In this document: piece by piece, positions 9,500 through 18,765 of the stretch | How positions within the stretch are numbered: the first letter of the stretch is position 1 | Layout of the letters: each line of letters starts with the position of its first letter | Assembly: GCA_051453625.1 (NCBI GenBank) | Contig: JBOZIK010000001.1 | Coordinates: forward strand, 11,978,028 to 12,000,781 | DNA: 22,754 bases | Direction: 5' to 3' | Source of the DNA: Welwitschia mirabilis | Lineage: Eukaryota > Gnetophyta > Gnetopsida > Welwitschiales | The notes under the pieces: model-generated | What the model was told of the DNA's origin: nothing | Seen by the model: only the letters and a program-made list of their open reading frames with translations | The model's database searches: none | Position numbers and translations under genes: made by a program

Positions 9500-10154
9500 T
9501 AAAGGATCCATTTAAGTAACCTTTTCTACTATAAAACCCTCTTTGAGAATGTAACTGTGTATTAAAGAACTCCTTTAAAAGACCCCCTTTAAGCCATGAT
9601 ACAATAAGAGATAAAAATAGACTTTACAGTAAATTTTGTTAGCCATCATTGAACAACTTTGAGCACCCCTTTGTTAGAGATTTTAGCAAATCAAACTTTG
9701 ACGTGTGGCAAGGAGCTATATAATTTTACAAATAAGAGCATCATAATAGATATTTTGTTTATTTCTAGTTTGTTTTTAATGCATAGTTTGTTATATCATT
9801 TTTTAGTTCTTGTCACAGCATTATGAAAACTTCTCCTATTATTTATTTCATAAGTAAACTTCATTTTTAAATAAATAAATTATTCTATATTATTTTTATA
9901 TATATTTAGCATCTCATTTCTTCATAAAATACTTGGTGGAAACTTCGAGTTTAAAAATATTTATTGCATGATTAATTCATATTAGAAAGAAGTTAAACTT
10001 CAAAGATAAAACCATAAATGTTTTCTGCAGAAGTTAAAATTATATTGACTTTAAATTTTTAAAAACTTTTTAAGGATCCTAGTTTCACTAGAATAAATTA
10101 ATGGGTAATTGAACTTAACTAGTGGAACTGATTAGCTTTCTCAAACAAATACAT

Positions 10155-12493
10155 TAATGAAGAAGTCTATTCTTTCTACTAGAATTTTATGTTCTCTGAA
10201 GAACTCTTAATGTTATATTCATTCATAAATAATGTGCCAATATGGATTTATTTAGATGAAATAAGAATGGTACTTGAGATAGTATCCTATGAAAGAATAC
10301 TCTCAGAAACATGAAAGAATGAGGAAGCTAGCCTATGTCTAAAAGATTTTTAGCACATTACTAATAAGGACAAATGGATGGATATAGATAAGGCAAAAGA
10401 TCCCAAGGCATTTGTCACTTCAAAAATAGTATCATCTAATCTTATCCTAGTTATTAACAAACAAAAATATATGAGCATACTTGAGGTGTATTTGACTGAT
10501 GTCATTAGACATCCATCTAGTGGAAATATTGATGTGGGGTTCAATATATTTCAATACTTATGCAAAGTAGTATTACAAATTAGGAATACCACAAAAATTA
10601 TGAAGATAATATTAGGATTTCCATTGTTGATTAGAAGAATTCTATAATTCTACCCAAGGAAAAAAAATAGTGTGAAACTCTCAGTTGCTTCCTTATTTGG
10701 GGTTTTTATTTTAATACTATTAAGTATTTAGGGCATCAAAGAGGTATCTTCCTAAAGAGAGCTAGTGATAGAAATCTAGTGGTAGCCCCAAGATCCTTCT
10801 AGGAAACAAATGGATACATTCACTCTCTAGTAATTAGGGATAAAAAGAATCAAAGTCTTTGATAAAGTCATTGGAGGAGGATAAGGTAGATTCTTTTTGT
10901 GTTGTCATACATGCATTGACTATCTTCCTACTAGAAAAAAACCAATTATAGGAATATAACACCAATTTAAAAAAGAAAATTATATTTCTAGAAATAGAAA
11001 ATAAATTTTGTAAAGATAAAATTTCCTTTTGGTAGAGGTAGTGCAATAAATAAAAGGAGAAAAGGAAATAGTTAAAAGAGAGACTAATATTTCATTTTGA
11101 ATTCCAAAAATCAAACAGATCCTCTATAGCTAGCACTCAAGCTCAAATTGAAAAATTATAATAAAGCTCAGGGACAAAAAAAATGAACTATAGCTTCCTC
11201 CAGTTAATAAAGAAGGCTCACTTTAAAACTTTTAAAGAGTATGATCCATAGTAAGCATTATAATTCCAAGTATATTGAGTTGTAGTAAGAATTTATTATT
11301 TTCATGCATAATGATGCCCCTTTTCCTCTAAAGAAGAAAGAAAATATTTATATATATTTAAGGGAAATGCATGAAAAGTACATGAAAATTCAAGGAGAAA
11401 ATAATATATTTAAATAAAAGTGGGCCAAATATTTAGAGAAAATAAAACTAAGTAGGAGAAGATCAATATATAAGAGAAAGAAATCACTATTCTTAAAGAA
11501 AATCTAGAATATCCTTCTTCTTATGCACTTGTAACTAGTCCTTCATTAGAGAAGAATTTGATAATGATTCTAAAGAATGAATTGGCCTCAATTGTAGAAA
11601 GATTCAGATAACCTATCCCACACCAAGATTCTCTCGTAGGTTCTGAGATGCTCNNNNNNNNNNNNNNNNNNNNNNNNNNNNNNNNNNNNNNNNNNNNNNN
11701 NNNNNNNNNNNNNNNNNNNNNNNNNNNNNNNNNNNNNNNNNNNNNNNNNNNNNATCCCACACCAAGATTCTCTAGTAGGTTCTGAGATGCTCTCATAGCA
11801 AATTTTAGATGTTATTAAAGAAATATTAGCTCCTTCAGCCAATTAGACTGGATATAATGGCTAAAAGAAGAAAATAGTGGGTTACTTTATGAAAATAATC
11901 TTTTAAAAGTTAGATTATAAAATAGAATAGGGTTTAAAGATGAATAATTAAGAGTATTTTAAAACATGCACTTCTACCTTTAGAAGTTGTATAATTACTT
12001 TGATGATTGTGAAAGAGTTATAAATTCTATCATATAGAAAATAGAGAAGGTATGGGAGAGAATCATAAGTATATTTAATTAAGTGCTCTAAGAAGTAAAT
12101 GCTTAAAATCAAAGTAACAATGAAATATAATTAGAAATCATCAAGTAAGCTCCTCTAAGTTTATAAAGGCTTTAAAAAGGACATTTTCCTTTTCATCATC
12201 ATTGAGCAAGATTTGAATTCTCTACAAGATTAAAGAAATCAACTTTGATAGTGCATAAGAATGCTTAAGGGAGCCTTTGCAAATATTTTTTTCAAGATGA
12301 AAGGAGAAGAGAGAAGGACTATTCTATATGAAAGCTCTTCTAAAATTAGAGAATCAGATAATTCCCCTCCCACTTAACCTATTAAGCCTGAAGGTACTCC
12401 AACTACTAGAAAAGTTAAACAGTCAAAAGGGAAGTAGCCTAAGTCATTTAGATCAAGAGAGCATAAATTTGGATTATTTGACCCTTTTAAAAT
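10155..12493 (+). pseudogene. Decayed long ORF of unknown family (right copy)
   Basis: Open segments chain through this region with stops and a few frameshifts. Near 10155-10370 the plus strand reads NEEVYSFY, then FSEELLMLYSFINNVPIWIY and ASLCLKDF. The longest clean stretch is 10354-10644, including KDPKAFVTSKIVSSNLILVI and NKQKYMSILEVYLTD. Around 10830-11050 it turns into a Lys/Glu/Asn-rich, probably coiled-coil region, and near 11960-12010 it has NYFDDCERVI. The end near 12330-12493 reads SSKIRESDNSPP, EGTPTTRKVKQSKGK and SREHKFGLFDPFKI, a basic, Ser/Pro-rich tail. No catalytic or zinc-finger motif was recognised. A structural or nucleic-acid-binding protein is conceivable. That the same order survives in both copies supports a real ancestral protein. 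The minus-strand frames at 10350-10544 and 10834-11046 are shadows. Confidence 0.5.
11615..11792. other. 100-N gap flanked by 39-bp duplicate, likely artefact
   Basis: The N run is exactly 100 bases (11654-11753), a conventional placeholder size. The 39 bases before it (11615-11653) and after it (11754-11792) differ at one base (CTCTCGTAGG against CTCTAGTAGG). The left copy has this stretch once, near 2060-2100. The contig ends probably overlap, so the true gap is likely zero or negative. Frames read across it are not real. Confidence 0.85.
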
Positions 12494-13259
12494 AATAAAT
12501 TAAAGCAATAAAGTAGTTGAATGAATCAAGGAAGTCACATGCTAAGTCAGGGTCAAACATAGTTAAAAAAAAAAAGAATAAGAAGATTAAACATCCATAG
12601 AAATAATATAAATTTTATTTTTAGAGGACAAATAATAGTCTAAGTGTAGGAAAAATTAATAAATCAAAAGAATGTATCTTATGAAATTTGTTAATGAAGG
12701 AAATGATGAATGCTTAGCTAATATTATGATATTATTATAATATTTATTGAGTTATTATAAGCTAAATTTATGATGCAAGTTAATTAAAGACGGATGGCTA
12801 CAAAAAATGAAGCAGTTACAATAACTGGACAAGTGGTGGAAGAGAAGAACAACAAACTTTCTTGTATTGCACTTACAAATAGGCACATAGTAGAAGACAT
12901 GGGGATATTTTTAGAGACTTGGAGAAAAGCTAGAAAGAACATTCAAGCAAAGAGATAGTAATAATAAAAGTTGTAAAGTTACTTCTTGAAAGCTCCAATG
13001 CCTATGTGGAAACACAGTGGAAGTAAATCTTTGTACTTTTTTCAAGTAATACAAGCTATGTTATTCTAAAAAGAATCTTGTATTACCGAAGTGTATGATT
13101 TGAAAATGTTGCATGTAATTTCTTTCTTGATCTTAATATTAATAGTAGATAGAATTAATATTAATATCGTGTATTAATTAGAAATAATGAGTGCATGTGA
13201 TTTAGCTATGTCTCTTTTATTTTGGTTCTCTCGTTTTGTCCACAGTCTGTAAACTATTA

Positions 13260-13267
13260 TATATAAG
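13260..13267 (+). promoter_or_regulatory. TATA-like box in tail of right element
   Basis: TATATAAG followed by TAGG. The 12-base core is identical in the left copy (611-618 region) despite roughly 15-20% divergence around it. It lies about 110 bases before an AATAAA, the close spacing seen in LTRs and in plant pararetrovirus RNA promoters. Function is inferred from position. Confidence 0.5.
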
Positions 13268-13367
13268 TAGGTATTTATTAAAACACTCTTTTTGCCAAGA
13301 ATAGTCATTCTTGATAAAGTATGTGTCATAATTTTAGATCCTTATTATAAGTTAAAATTAGAAAGAA

Positions 13368-13373
13368 AATAAA
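13368..13373 (+). terminator. Candidate poly(A) signal AATAAA
   Basis: AATAAA lies 100-110 bases after the TATA-like box. The left copy has a changed sequence here (AAGAAG-like), so the signal is not conserved between the copies. In DNA this AT-rich the motif alone is weak evidence. Confidence 0.3.
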
Positions 13374-13538
13374 GTTTTTTATAAAAAATTTTAATGATTT
13401 CAGTTTGTGCATTATTTTGGTAAGTTAAGCTGCATAATTTTCTAGTAGTTTCTTAATGTTATAGTTTGCTTTTGAGCATTTCATTAAATTTATTTTACCA
13501 TTTTGAAAGTATTTTAAGATAGATTATAGCCTTATCAA

Positions 13539-14382
13539 CTAAAAAAATAGAGGAAACATTAATTTCAAGGAAAAGAAATATTTCTCAAATAAATTAAAAG
13601 TAGAAAAATTTACCTGCAGTAAGAGAAGATGAATATTTGAAAACTCAAGTTTTCACATCTTATGACAAGCCATGTAATGAATGCTTAATATCATTAATAA
13701 GAAGCTTAAAAATCCTCCATATGGGATTATAGGTATCATCCATAGGATAGTATGAAGAAAAGATACTTGGACTCTCTTAGTAAAAATCATGTTCAAAATT
13801 GCAACTCTATTGATCTTAGTAAATAAAAGCATCCTTCTTACAGGATTCCTTTATAGCCTATTTAACAATTATTCCATCTAATTACTTTAATTGACCACTT
13901 TTTGTAAGTAGTAATTAGATCTTAGGCATTATTCTAGATACTAAGATGGGAATAGACTTGTCTACATCAAAACTTAAAGGCATAGAGGCTACTAGGAGAG
14001 TAACTGAAGGATATGGAGTAGCAAATAGAATAGAAAGCTAGGTATCAATAGAATCTATAAAATCCAAAGAATTGAAAGAAAAAGTTGTAAAAAAATTGAT
14101 TACCTATAAGAATGAATTAATTTTGATCATCCTATTAGAATGATTTTCCTTGATCTCAATTAGTAACAAAATTTCTAGGCTAGATGATGAGGGTAAACTA
14201 GTAAGATCACTTACTTCAATCTCAAGAAAATGTTTCTAGAATCATTCATACTAAGTTTTTCATTTTTAGAAGTAGGAGTTGGGGAGGGAAGCTTGGGAGA
14301 ATCCTAGAAAATATAATAAGAATTAACATAAACTTCTAATCTATAAATTGAGAAAGGAGTACAAAAAACCACTTACTTCTAC
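13539..14382. other. Unassigned region before copia gag
   Basis: A 5' LTR and primer binding site of the following copia element would be expected here, but I see no match to its 3' LTR and no TGGTATCAGAGC site. The plus strand has an open stretch with one stop at about 13925-14146, including the charged segment KSKELKEKVVKKL. The minus strand is also partly open here. Neither is recognisable. Confidence 0.4.
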
Positions 14383-15390
14383 CGTCGAATGATACTTGTG
14401 GTTCTGAATAACTAAAGGGAAGATGTACTTATCTTTTTTCCTTATTAGATGAAATGGAAATATGAGATGGAGTGGAAATCTCTAGATGCTTATGTCTAAT
14501 TTTGAAGATATTTTCATGAAAGTATAAGAAACTCTATAAGATTTCTTTACTAGGTTGACAGACATAGTGAACTCTATGGCAAGTTTAGATGAGAAAATGA
14601 ATGAATAAAAAGTAATACAAAAAGTTCTAAAATCTATTTCAAAATTCTTTGAGCCAAAGGTCATGACTATTGAGGAAAGAAACAACAACAATTAAATCAC
14701 ACTAGAGAAACTATAAGGTAATTTTCAAACTTATGAATTAAAGCTTTCTAAAGATAAAAATAAAAATTCTTGCATTGAAAACTATGTAGGAAGAGTTTAG
14801 ATTCGAAAAATTACATGAAGAACTTGGTGAAGATGAGGTTGCTCTATTTGAAATAATATTCAAAATATTCTTGCACAAAAAAAAAAAAAGAGAAATGATA
14901 AACTAAGCAAGGGAATAAAGAGGAATCATTTTAAACTAAGAAGAGATCCAGAAAAGAAAAGGCGATCTAGTGCTATGTGTGTAAGTGATCTAAAAATGTT
15001 ACAAATGAATTTATAAATAACAAAAGAGATCAGAGGAAGTTCAAAGAATCATTCTTCATTGTCACCTAAGATAGTGTAGATGAAAAAGAAGATAGTATCT
15101 CAAATCAAGATTTAGGTGAAGACAGAAGACTTTATTTCATGGCAATAGTCCCTCACATGAAGAACTTATCATGCTTAACTGAATCAAATGATCTAGACCT
15201 TATTAAAGAAGATAAACAAGAGCTATAATACACTTTTCAAGAACTCTATTCAAAATGTAAAAAAATTTCAAAACAAATCAACAAGTTAAACATGACAGTA
15301 AAGGCTTTGAATAAGGAAAAAAAATAATTGGAGACAAAGTACAGGATGGTTCAAATAGAAAACACCAAGCTAACTTAGAGGTAAAAATCT
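14383..15390 (+). pseudogene. gag: copia gag relic (capsid/nucleocapsid)
   Basis: Gag would build the virus-like particle. The clearest segment starts at 14546: FTRLTDIVNSMASLDEKMNE, a stop, KVIQKVLKSISKFFEPKVMT, then IEERNN and later LEKL-stop-GNFQTYELKLSKD. This is the copia gag (UBN2-type) pattern of an LP-F-KVTAI and LxxLIGxLxxYE series. A CCHC zinc knuckle lies at 14971-15012 but reads CYVCK-stop-SKNVTNEF: the first two Cys remain, while the His and last Cys positions are Asn and Phe. Downstream, RRLYFMAI and a Lys/Glu-rich coiled-coil (KKISKQINKLNMTVKALNKE) follow the family order. The N-terminus near 14383-14480 is weak (FND, then WDGVE-like remains), so the start is uncertain. A poly-A run sits at 14878-14890. 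Confidence 0.75.
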
Positions 15391-15767
15391 TGTCACATTT
15401 TGTAAATAAATTTTGAAATAGTTTAAGTAAATTAGAATAGATTCTTAATATATAAACACTAGTCCATGATAATAAAGGTATTAGCTTTATCTCCTAAAAA
15501 CCATGCAATTAGTTGAATAAGGTAATATGAGAAAATAACTCTATGTCAAAGATTACTTGTTATTTTTATGAAAAGATAAGTCATTCAAAATTATTTTTTA
15601 ATGTTAGAAAGATAATGCTTTTTCCAAGCTCTATCAATGCTTTTTCATTTAAATTTATCCCAAGGGAATGCATATCATAATAGTCCAAATGGACTAAGTG
15701 GGTAAGGGATAATAATATGAAAAGTTCATTAATTTAAATAGCTTTTAAAGTATCAAATGGAACTTGC

Positions 15768-16130
15768 TGGTACATGTATAGAGGATGTTCTCAATACATG
15801 ACAAGTGACAAATCAAGATTCCAACATTTAGATGACTTTGATGGAGGAGAAGTAATATTTGATGACAATATAAAAGCAAACATTGAAGGAATTGGAAGCA
15901 CTGATAAAGGTAGCATGCCTAAAATTAATGAAGTTTCATATGTGAATGATCTTAAACATAATTTGCTAAATATTAGTCAAATTTATGATAAAGGCCATAA
16001 AGTTATTTTTACTAGTCAAAAATGTGAAGTTAAACATGGCAAAACAAATGACCTTCTTCTTACAGCAAATAGAATAGACAATGCTTATAGCATTAATTAA
16101 TCCTTATCTACTTATTATTTTTATCATATA
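15768..16130 (+). pseudogene. pol: copia protease end and GAG-pre-integrase relic
   Basis: The frame is open from 15768 to the stop at 16098-16100. It begins WYMYRGCSQYMTSDKSRF, matching the copia protease box WYLDSGCSRHMTGDKSxF. The catalytic Asp-Ser-Gly is Tyr-Arg-Gly here, so the aspartic protease active site is gone. Next come GGEVIFDDN, IEGIGS, VSYVNDLKHNLLNISQIYDK, GHKVIF and CEVKHG, the usual run-in to the GAG-pre-integrase domain. After the stop, ELWYQ-stop-LGHV (about 16140-16171) is the LWHRRLGH motif with the first zinc-binding His changed to Tyr. An ATG occurs at 15774, but this is internal to a polyprotein and not a real start. Confidence 0.85.
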
Positions 16131-17040
16131 AATTAAGAAGAATTGTGGTATCAATAATTAGGTCATGTAAAGTAGGATCATCTCAAAACCATCATTAAAA
16201 AGAAGATCATGAAAGAAATCCCTAAGGTAAATATTAATAAATATGAGCTATGTGATGCTTTTTAAAAAGGAAAACAAGTTAAGACTTCTAATAAAAGTAA
16301 AAACTTAGTCTTATCAATAATGCCACTTGAACTCATTCACATGAACTTGGTAGGTCCTGTTCAAACTAAATCTAGAAGAAAAATAATGCTTCTTTACTAT
16401 GATAAATGACTTCTTTATATTTACTTGATTACTTTCTTAATAAATAAACCTAAAACCTTCAAAAGTTGTATTGAAATTTATCACAAAATTCAAAATAAGA
16501 GAGGATATACCATTAAAAGAATTAGAAGCAAACATGGAGAGAATTTGAAAATTATTTTTTTGAAAAATATTATGTGGACAAGGATATAGAACATCAGTTT
16601 TTATCCGAAAGACTCTACAACAAAATGGAATTGCAATAAGAAAAAAATAGAGTTCTTTGAAAGATGATAAGAACAATGCTAAATGATAAGAAAGTACCTA
16701 AAACATTTTGGGCTAAATTAGTAAGTATTTTATGCTACATTATCAATAGAGTTTATTTAAGGCCATATATGAATAAAAAAAACNNNNNNNNNNNNNNNNN
16801 NNNNNNNNNNNNNTTTCTAGGTCTTTGAAAGTAAATGTTTTACCTTAAAAGATATAGAACATTTGACCAAATTTAAGTTCAAAGATGATGAAGCAATTTT
16901 CTTAGGATACTTAACTAGAAGTAAAGCCTATTGGGTTTTCAACAAATGAAGTTTAATAGTGTAAGAATCCATAAATTTTCAAATAGATGACTTTAGTACC
17001 AAAATTTTTCCTTTAAGTGATGAATAAAATCTTACTTTTA
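16130..17040 (+). pseudogene. pol: copia integrase relic, catalytic triad lost
   Basis: Integrase would join element cDNA to host DNA. The zinc-binding part reads ELCDAF where the family has CxAC, so one Cys is lost. The core begins LELIHMNLVGPVQTKSRRK: the first catalytic Asp (HMDLxGP) is Asn at 16344-16346. The second, in IRSDHG, is Lys (IRSKHGE, 16521-16541). The third, in QQNGVVERKNR, is Ile (QQNGIAIRKK, 16618-16647). All three acidic residues are therefore gone. After a 30-base N gap the C-terminal part reads VFESKCF, FKDDEAIFLGYLTRSKAYWV and FNK, close to the family's DGIFLGYSxxSKAYRVFN. Stops and frameshifts are scattered throughout. A minus-strand frame at 16437-16676 is a shadow. Confidence 0.85.
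16784..16813. other. 30-base N gap in integrase
   Basis: The gap lies between LRPYMNKK and F-stop-VFESKCF. By family comparison a PYELW-KP-ISYF-type segment of roughly 12-15 residues should be here, so the real gap is probably near 30-45 bases. The flanks are not duplicated, unlike the other two gaps. Confidence 0.8.
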
Positions 17041-17072
17041 GTATCTCCATAGTAAAATAAGTAAAAACTAAA

Positions 17073-17300
17073 ATGGAAGAAGAACTATCTCAGGAGAATA
17101 CCTCTAAAAAGTTCAAAGAGCTAAAAGATCACCCACTTAAGTCTATTATTAGATATGTAAGCTCAAAAATTTGCACTAAATACTCTCTTAAATATTCTTA
17201 TTTCCACATTTGTTATGTCTCCCAAATTAAACCCAAAAAGTTTAAAGAGGCTAAATCTTTTAAAGAATGGATGATGGCTATGCAAAATGACCTTTTACAA
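17073..17300 (+). pseudogene. pol: copia linker between integrase and RT
   Basis: An open stretch begins at 17073 (MEEELSQENTSKKFKELKDH) and ends at 17319-17321. It corresponds to the variable Ser/Glu-rich linker before copia RT: HPLKSIIRYVSSKICT parallels the family's HPxxxIIGDxxxGVxTR, and KPKKFKEAKSFKEWMMAMQN parallels PKxxxEALxDxxWxxAMQEE. The cleanest part of the copia pol outside the RT core. Confidence 0.7.
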
Positions 17301-18190
17301 TTTAGAAGTAATGATGTTTAAAAACTTGTAGAAAGATCAAAAGATCAAAATTTAACTAGAACAAAATGGATCTTTAAGAATAAGTGTGATGAATACAATA
17401 ATGTGATTAAAAATAAGGTAATAATAGTGGCTTAAGGATACAATCAAATTGAAGGAATAGATGTAAGAGACACATTTACTCTGGTGGCAAAACTAGATAG
17501 TATTAGAATGTTTATCTCCTATACAACCTTTAATAACATTAAAGATTTTCAAATGGATTTGAAAAGTTCCTTTTTAAATAGGACTCTTAATAAAGGAGTT
17601 TATGTAAAACAACCACAAGGTTTCATAGATCCACACAAACCAAATCATGTTTATACACTCAAAAAGGCTTTATATGAGTTAAAATAGGTTCCAAGGGCTT
17701 AGTGTGAAAAACTAGCAACTTTTTTTTTAAATAAAATGATTATACTATAGATCCATGGATAAAATTCTATTTATCAAAAATCTTAAAGAAGACTTTGTCA
17801 TCATTCAAATCTATATTGATGACATACTTTTTATAGCCTCAAAAGAGGATTTCTTAAAATAATTTATTTGTATTATAACCATACAATTTAAAATGTGTAT
17901 GCTTCATGAAGTTCACATGTTTTTTGGTCTTTAAATTAAACAAAGAAAACATGGGATTTTGATCTCTTAATCCAAATCCTTAAGGGAGTTAATTAAGTGA
18001 TTCAGACTAGAAAATACAAAATCAACTAATATACCTATATCAACTTTATGTAAGGTTAGTCTTGATGATCATGAAAAATCTATGGACCAAAAAATTTATA
18101 AAAGCATGATAGGAATTCTATTTTATTTAACCATTAGTAGACCTAACATAATGTTCAATATCATTGTATATGTAAGATATTAGACTTAAT
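17300..18190 (+). pseudogene. pol: copia reverse transcriptase relic
   Basis: RT would copy element RNA into cDNA. Readable blocks are TKWIFKNKCDEYNNVIKNK, VA-stop-GYNQIEGIDV, DTFTLVAKLDSIRMF, DFQMDLKSSFLNRTL (first catalytic Asp at 17556-17558), VYVKQPQGFIDP, VYTLKKALYELK-stop-VPRA-stop, YIDDILFIAS (17812-17841, with both Asp of the catalytic pair intact), FFGL-stop-IKQ, KSMIGILFYLTISRPNIMFN. Several stops stand exactly where the family has Gln or Trp: Gln of VAQGYNQ (17433), Gln of LKQAPRAW (17685), Trp of PRAW (17700). This fits C-to-T and G-to-A decay. Frameshifts fall around 17710-17800. Catalytic motifs survive, but no intact protein can be made. Confidence 0.9.
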
Positions 18191-18765
18191 CAAAGGAATC
18201 ACACCTTCAAGCTATAAAAAGAATCATAAGATATATAAAAGACATGAGGGACTATGGGCTATAGTACACTACAAAAACTTCTTTTGAGCTTGTAGGTTTT
18301 AGTGATGTAGACTGGGATAGTTGTAAAGATGATCGAAAAATCATAGTGAAAACTATTTTCTTCTAAGATTATGCTTGATAGAATAGATAAGCAAGAAGAA
18401 AAATTCTATCTTCTTTTCCATTTAAAAAGTAGAATATATAGCAGTAGGAAGTTGTTGTATTCATCTTATATAGATGAAGAAAATGCTCAAAGATTTTATA
18501 GTAAATTTTAAATAGGTTTCATTTTTTTAATAATACTAGTATAATTAATATTTTTAAAAAATCCTTTTTAATAGTCTTAAACTAAATATACTAAACTAAG
18601 ACACCACTTCCTGAGAGATTTAGAAAAAGGTAATATTTCTATAGAATTTGTAAGCATTGATAAATAACTAGCTAATATTTTCATAAGATCCCTAAACTTT
18701 GATAACTTTTTAAGACTTTGTTATGAATTTGGATTTATCTCTCCATCCTTTAACTAAAAGCAAGA
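18190..18765 (+). pseudogene. pol: copia RNase H relic
   Basis: RNase H would remove RNA from the RNA-DNA hybrid. Blocks in order: KESHLQAIKRIIRYIKDMRD, SFELVGFSDVDWDSCKDDRK (the first catalytic Asp retained at 18304-18306), then a broken SLVSW-QNS region. Next is KVEYIAVGSCCIHLI (about 18426-18470; the family has AEAEYIAAGSCC, so the catalytic Glu remains). FNNTSIIN follows (the Asp of CDNTSA is Asn). Last come LRHHFLRDLEKGNISIEFVS and LANIFIRSLNFDNFLRLCYE, the end of copia pol, where ADIFTKPL is usual. The polyprotein ends at about 18750-18765. Confidence 0.85.

Larger units (their letters stand above)
8464..10100 (+). other. Hairpin-rich leader of right element
   Basis: No convincing reading frame is present. 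A 71-codon open frame on the minus strand at 8551-8766 is a chance product of the repeats. The region carries several related inverted repeats (listed separately) and recurring phrases such as CCCCTTTTGA, CCCCTTCAAGG and CTTTGAG. It is collinear with 5860-4450 of the left copy. Confidence 0.55.
8464..13538 (+). mobile_element. Unclassified 5-kb element, right copy
   Basis: This is the plus-strand partner of 340-5866. Length without the 100 N is about 4.97 kb. Order: a start near ACTATAAATGCCATAC (8471-8486), a non-coding leader to about 10100, a decayed frame at 10155-12493, and a tail with TATATAAGTAGG at 13260 and AATAAA at 13368. The start and tail sequences do not resemble each other, so no LTR pair is apparent. 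No RT or integrase motif is seen. Its outer flank differs from that of the left copy, which argues for two separate insertions rather than one inverted duplication. It may be a component of an endogenous pararetrovirus, a non-autonomous retroelement, or something new. The sequence alone does not decide. Confidence 0.8.
12494..13538 (+). other. Non-coding tail of right element
   Basis: No sustained frame is present. The region is collinear with 1360-340 of the left copy. It contains a conserved TATA-like box (13260), AATAAA (13368) and, 45 bases beyond that, TGGTAAGTTAAGC (13418-13430). The last has only a faint resemblance to a tRNA-Met primer binding site, which begins TGGTA. Confidence 0.5.

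Noticed and set aside
10350-10544. Minus-strand frame similar to the plus-strand frame at 3209-3394
   Set aside because: The similarity reflects the inverted repeat. The opposite strand gives longer, more protein-like frames in both copies.
10378-10560. Viral movement protein of the 30K family
   Set aside because: EVYLTD faintly recalls the LxD region, but neighbouring conserved positions do not fit, so no function is assigned.
11521-11842. Minus-strand frames with a repeated SEPTRESW peptide
   Set aside because: They cross the 100-N gap, and the repeated peptide is the duplicated gap flank.
13418-13430. tRNA-Met primer binding site
   Set aside because: Only the first five bases match, and the left copy differs after TGGTA. 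Too weak to annotate as a site.
14482-14691. Minus-strand 69-codon frame
   Set aside because: Shadow of the copia gag segment, which reads clearly on the plus strand.
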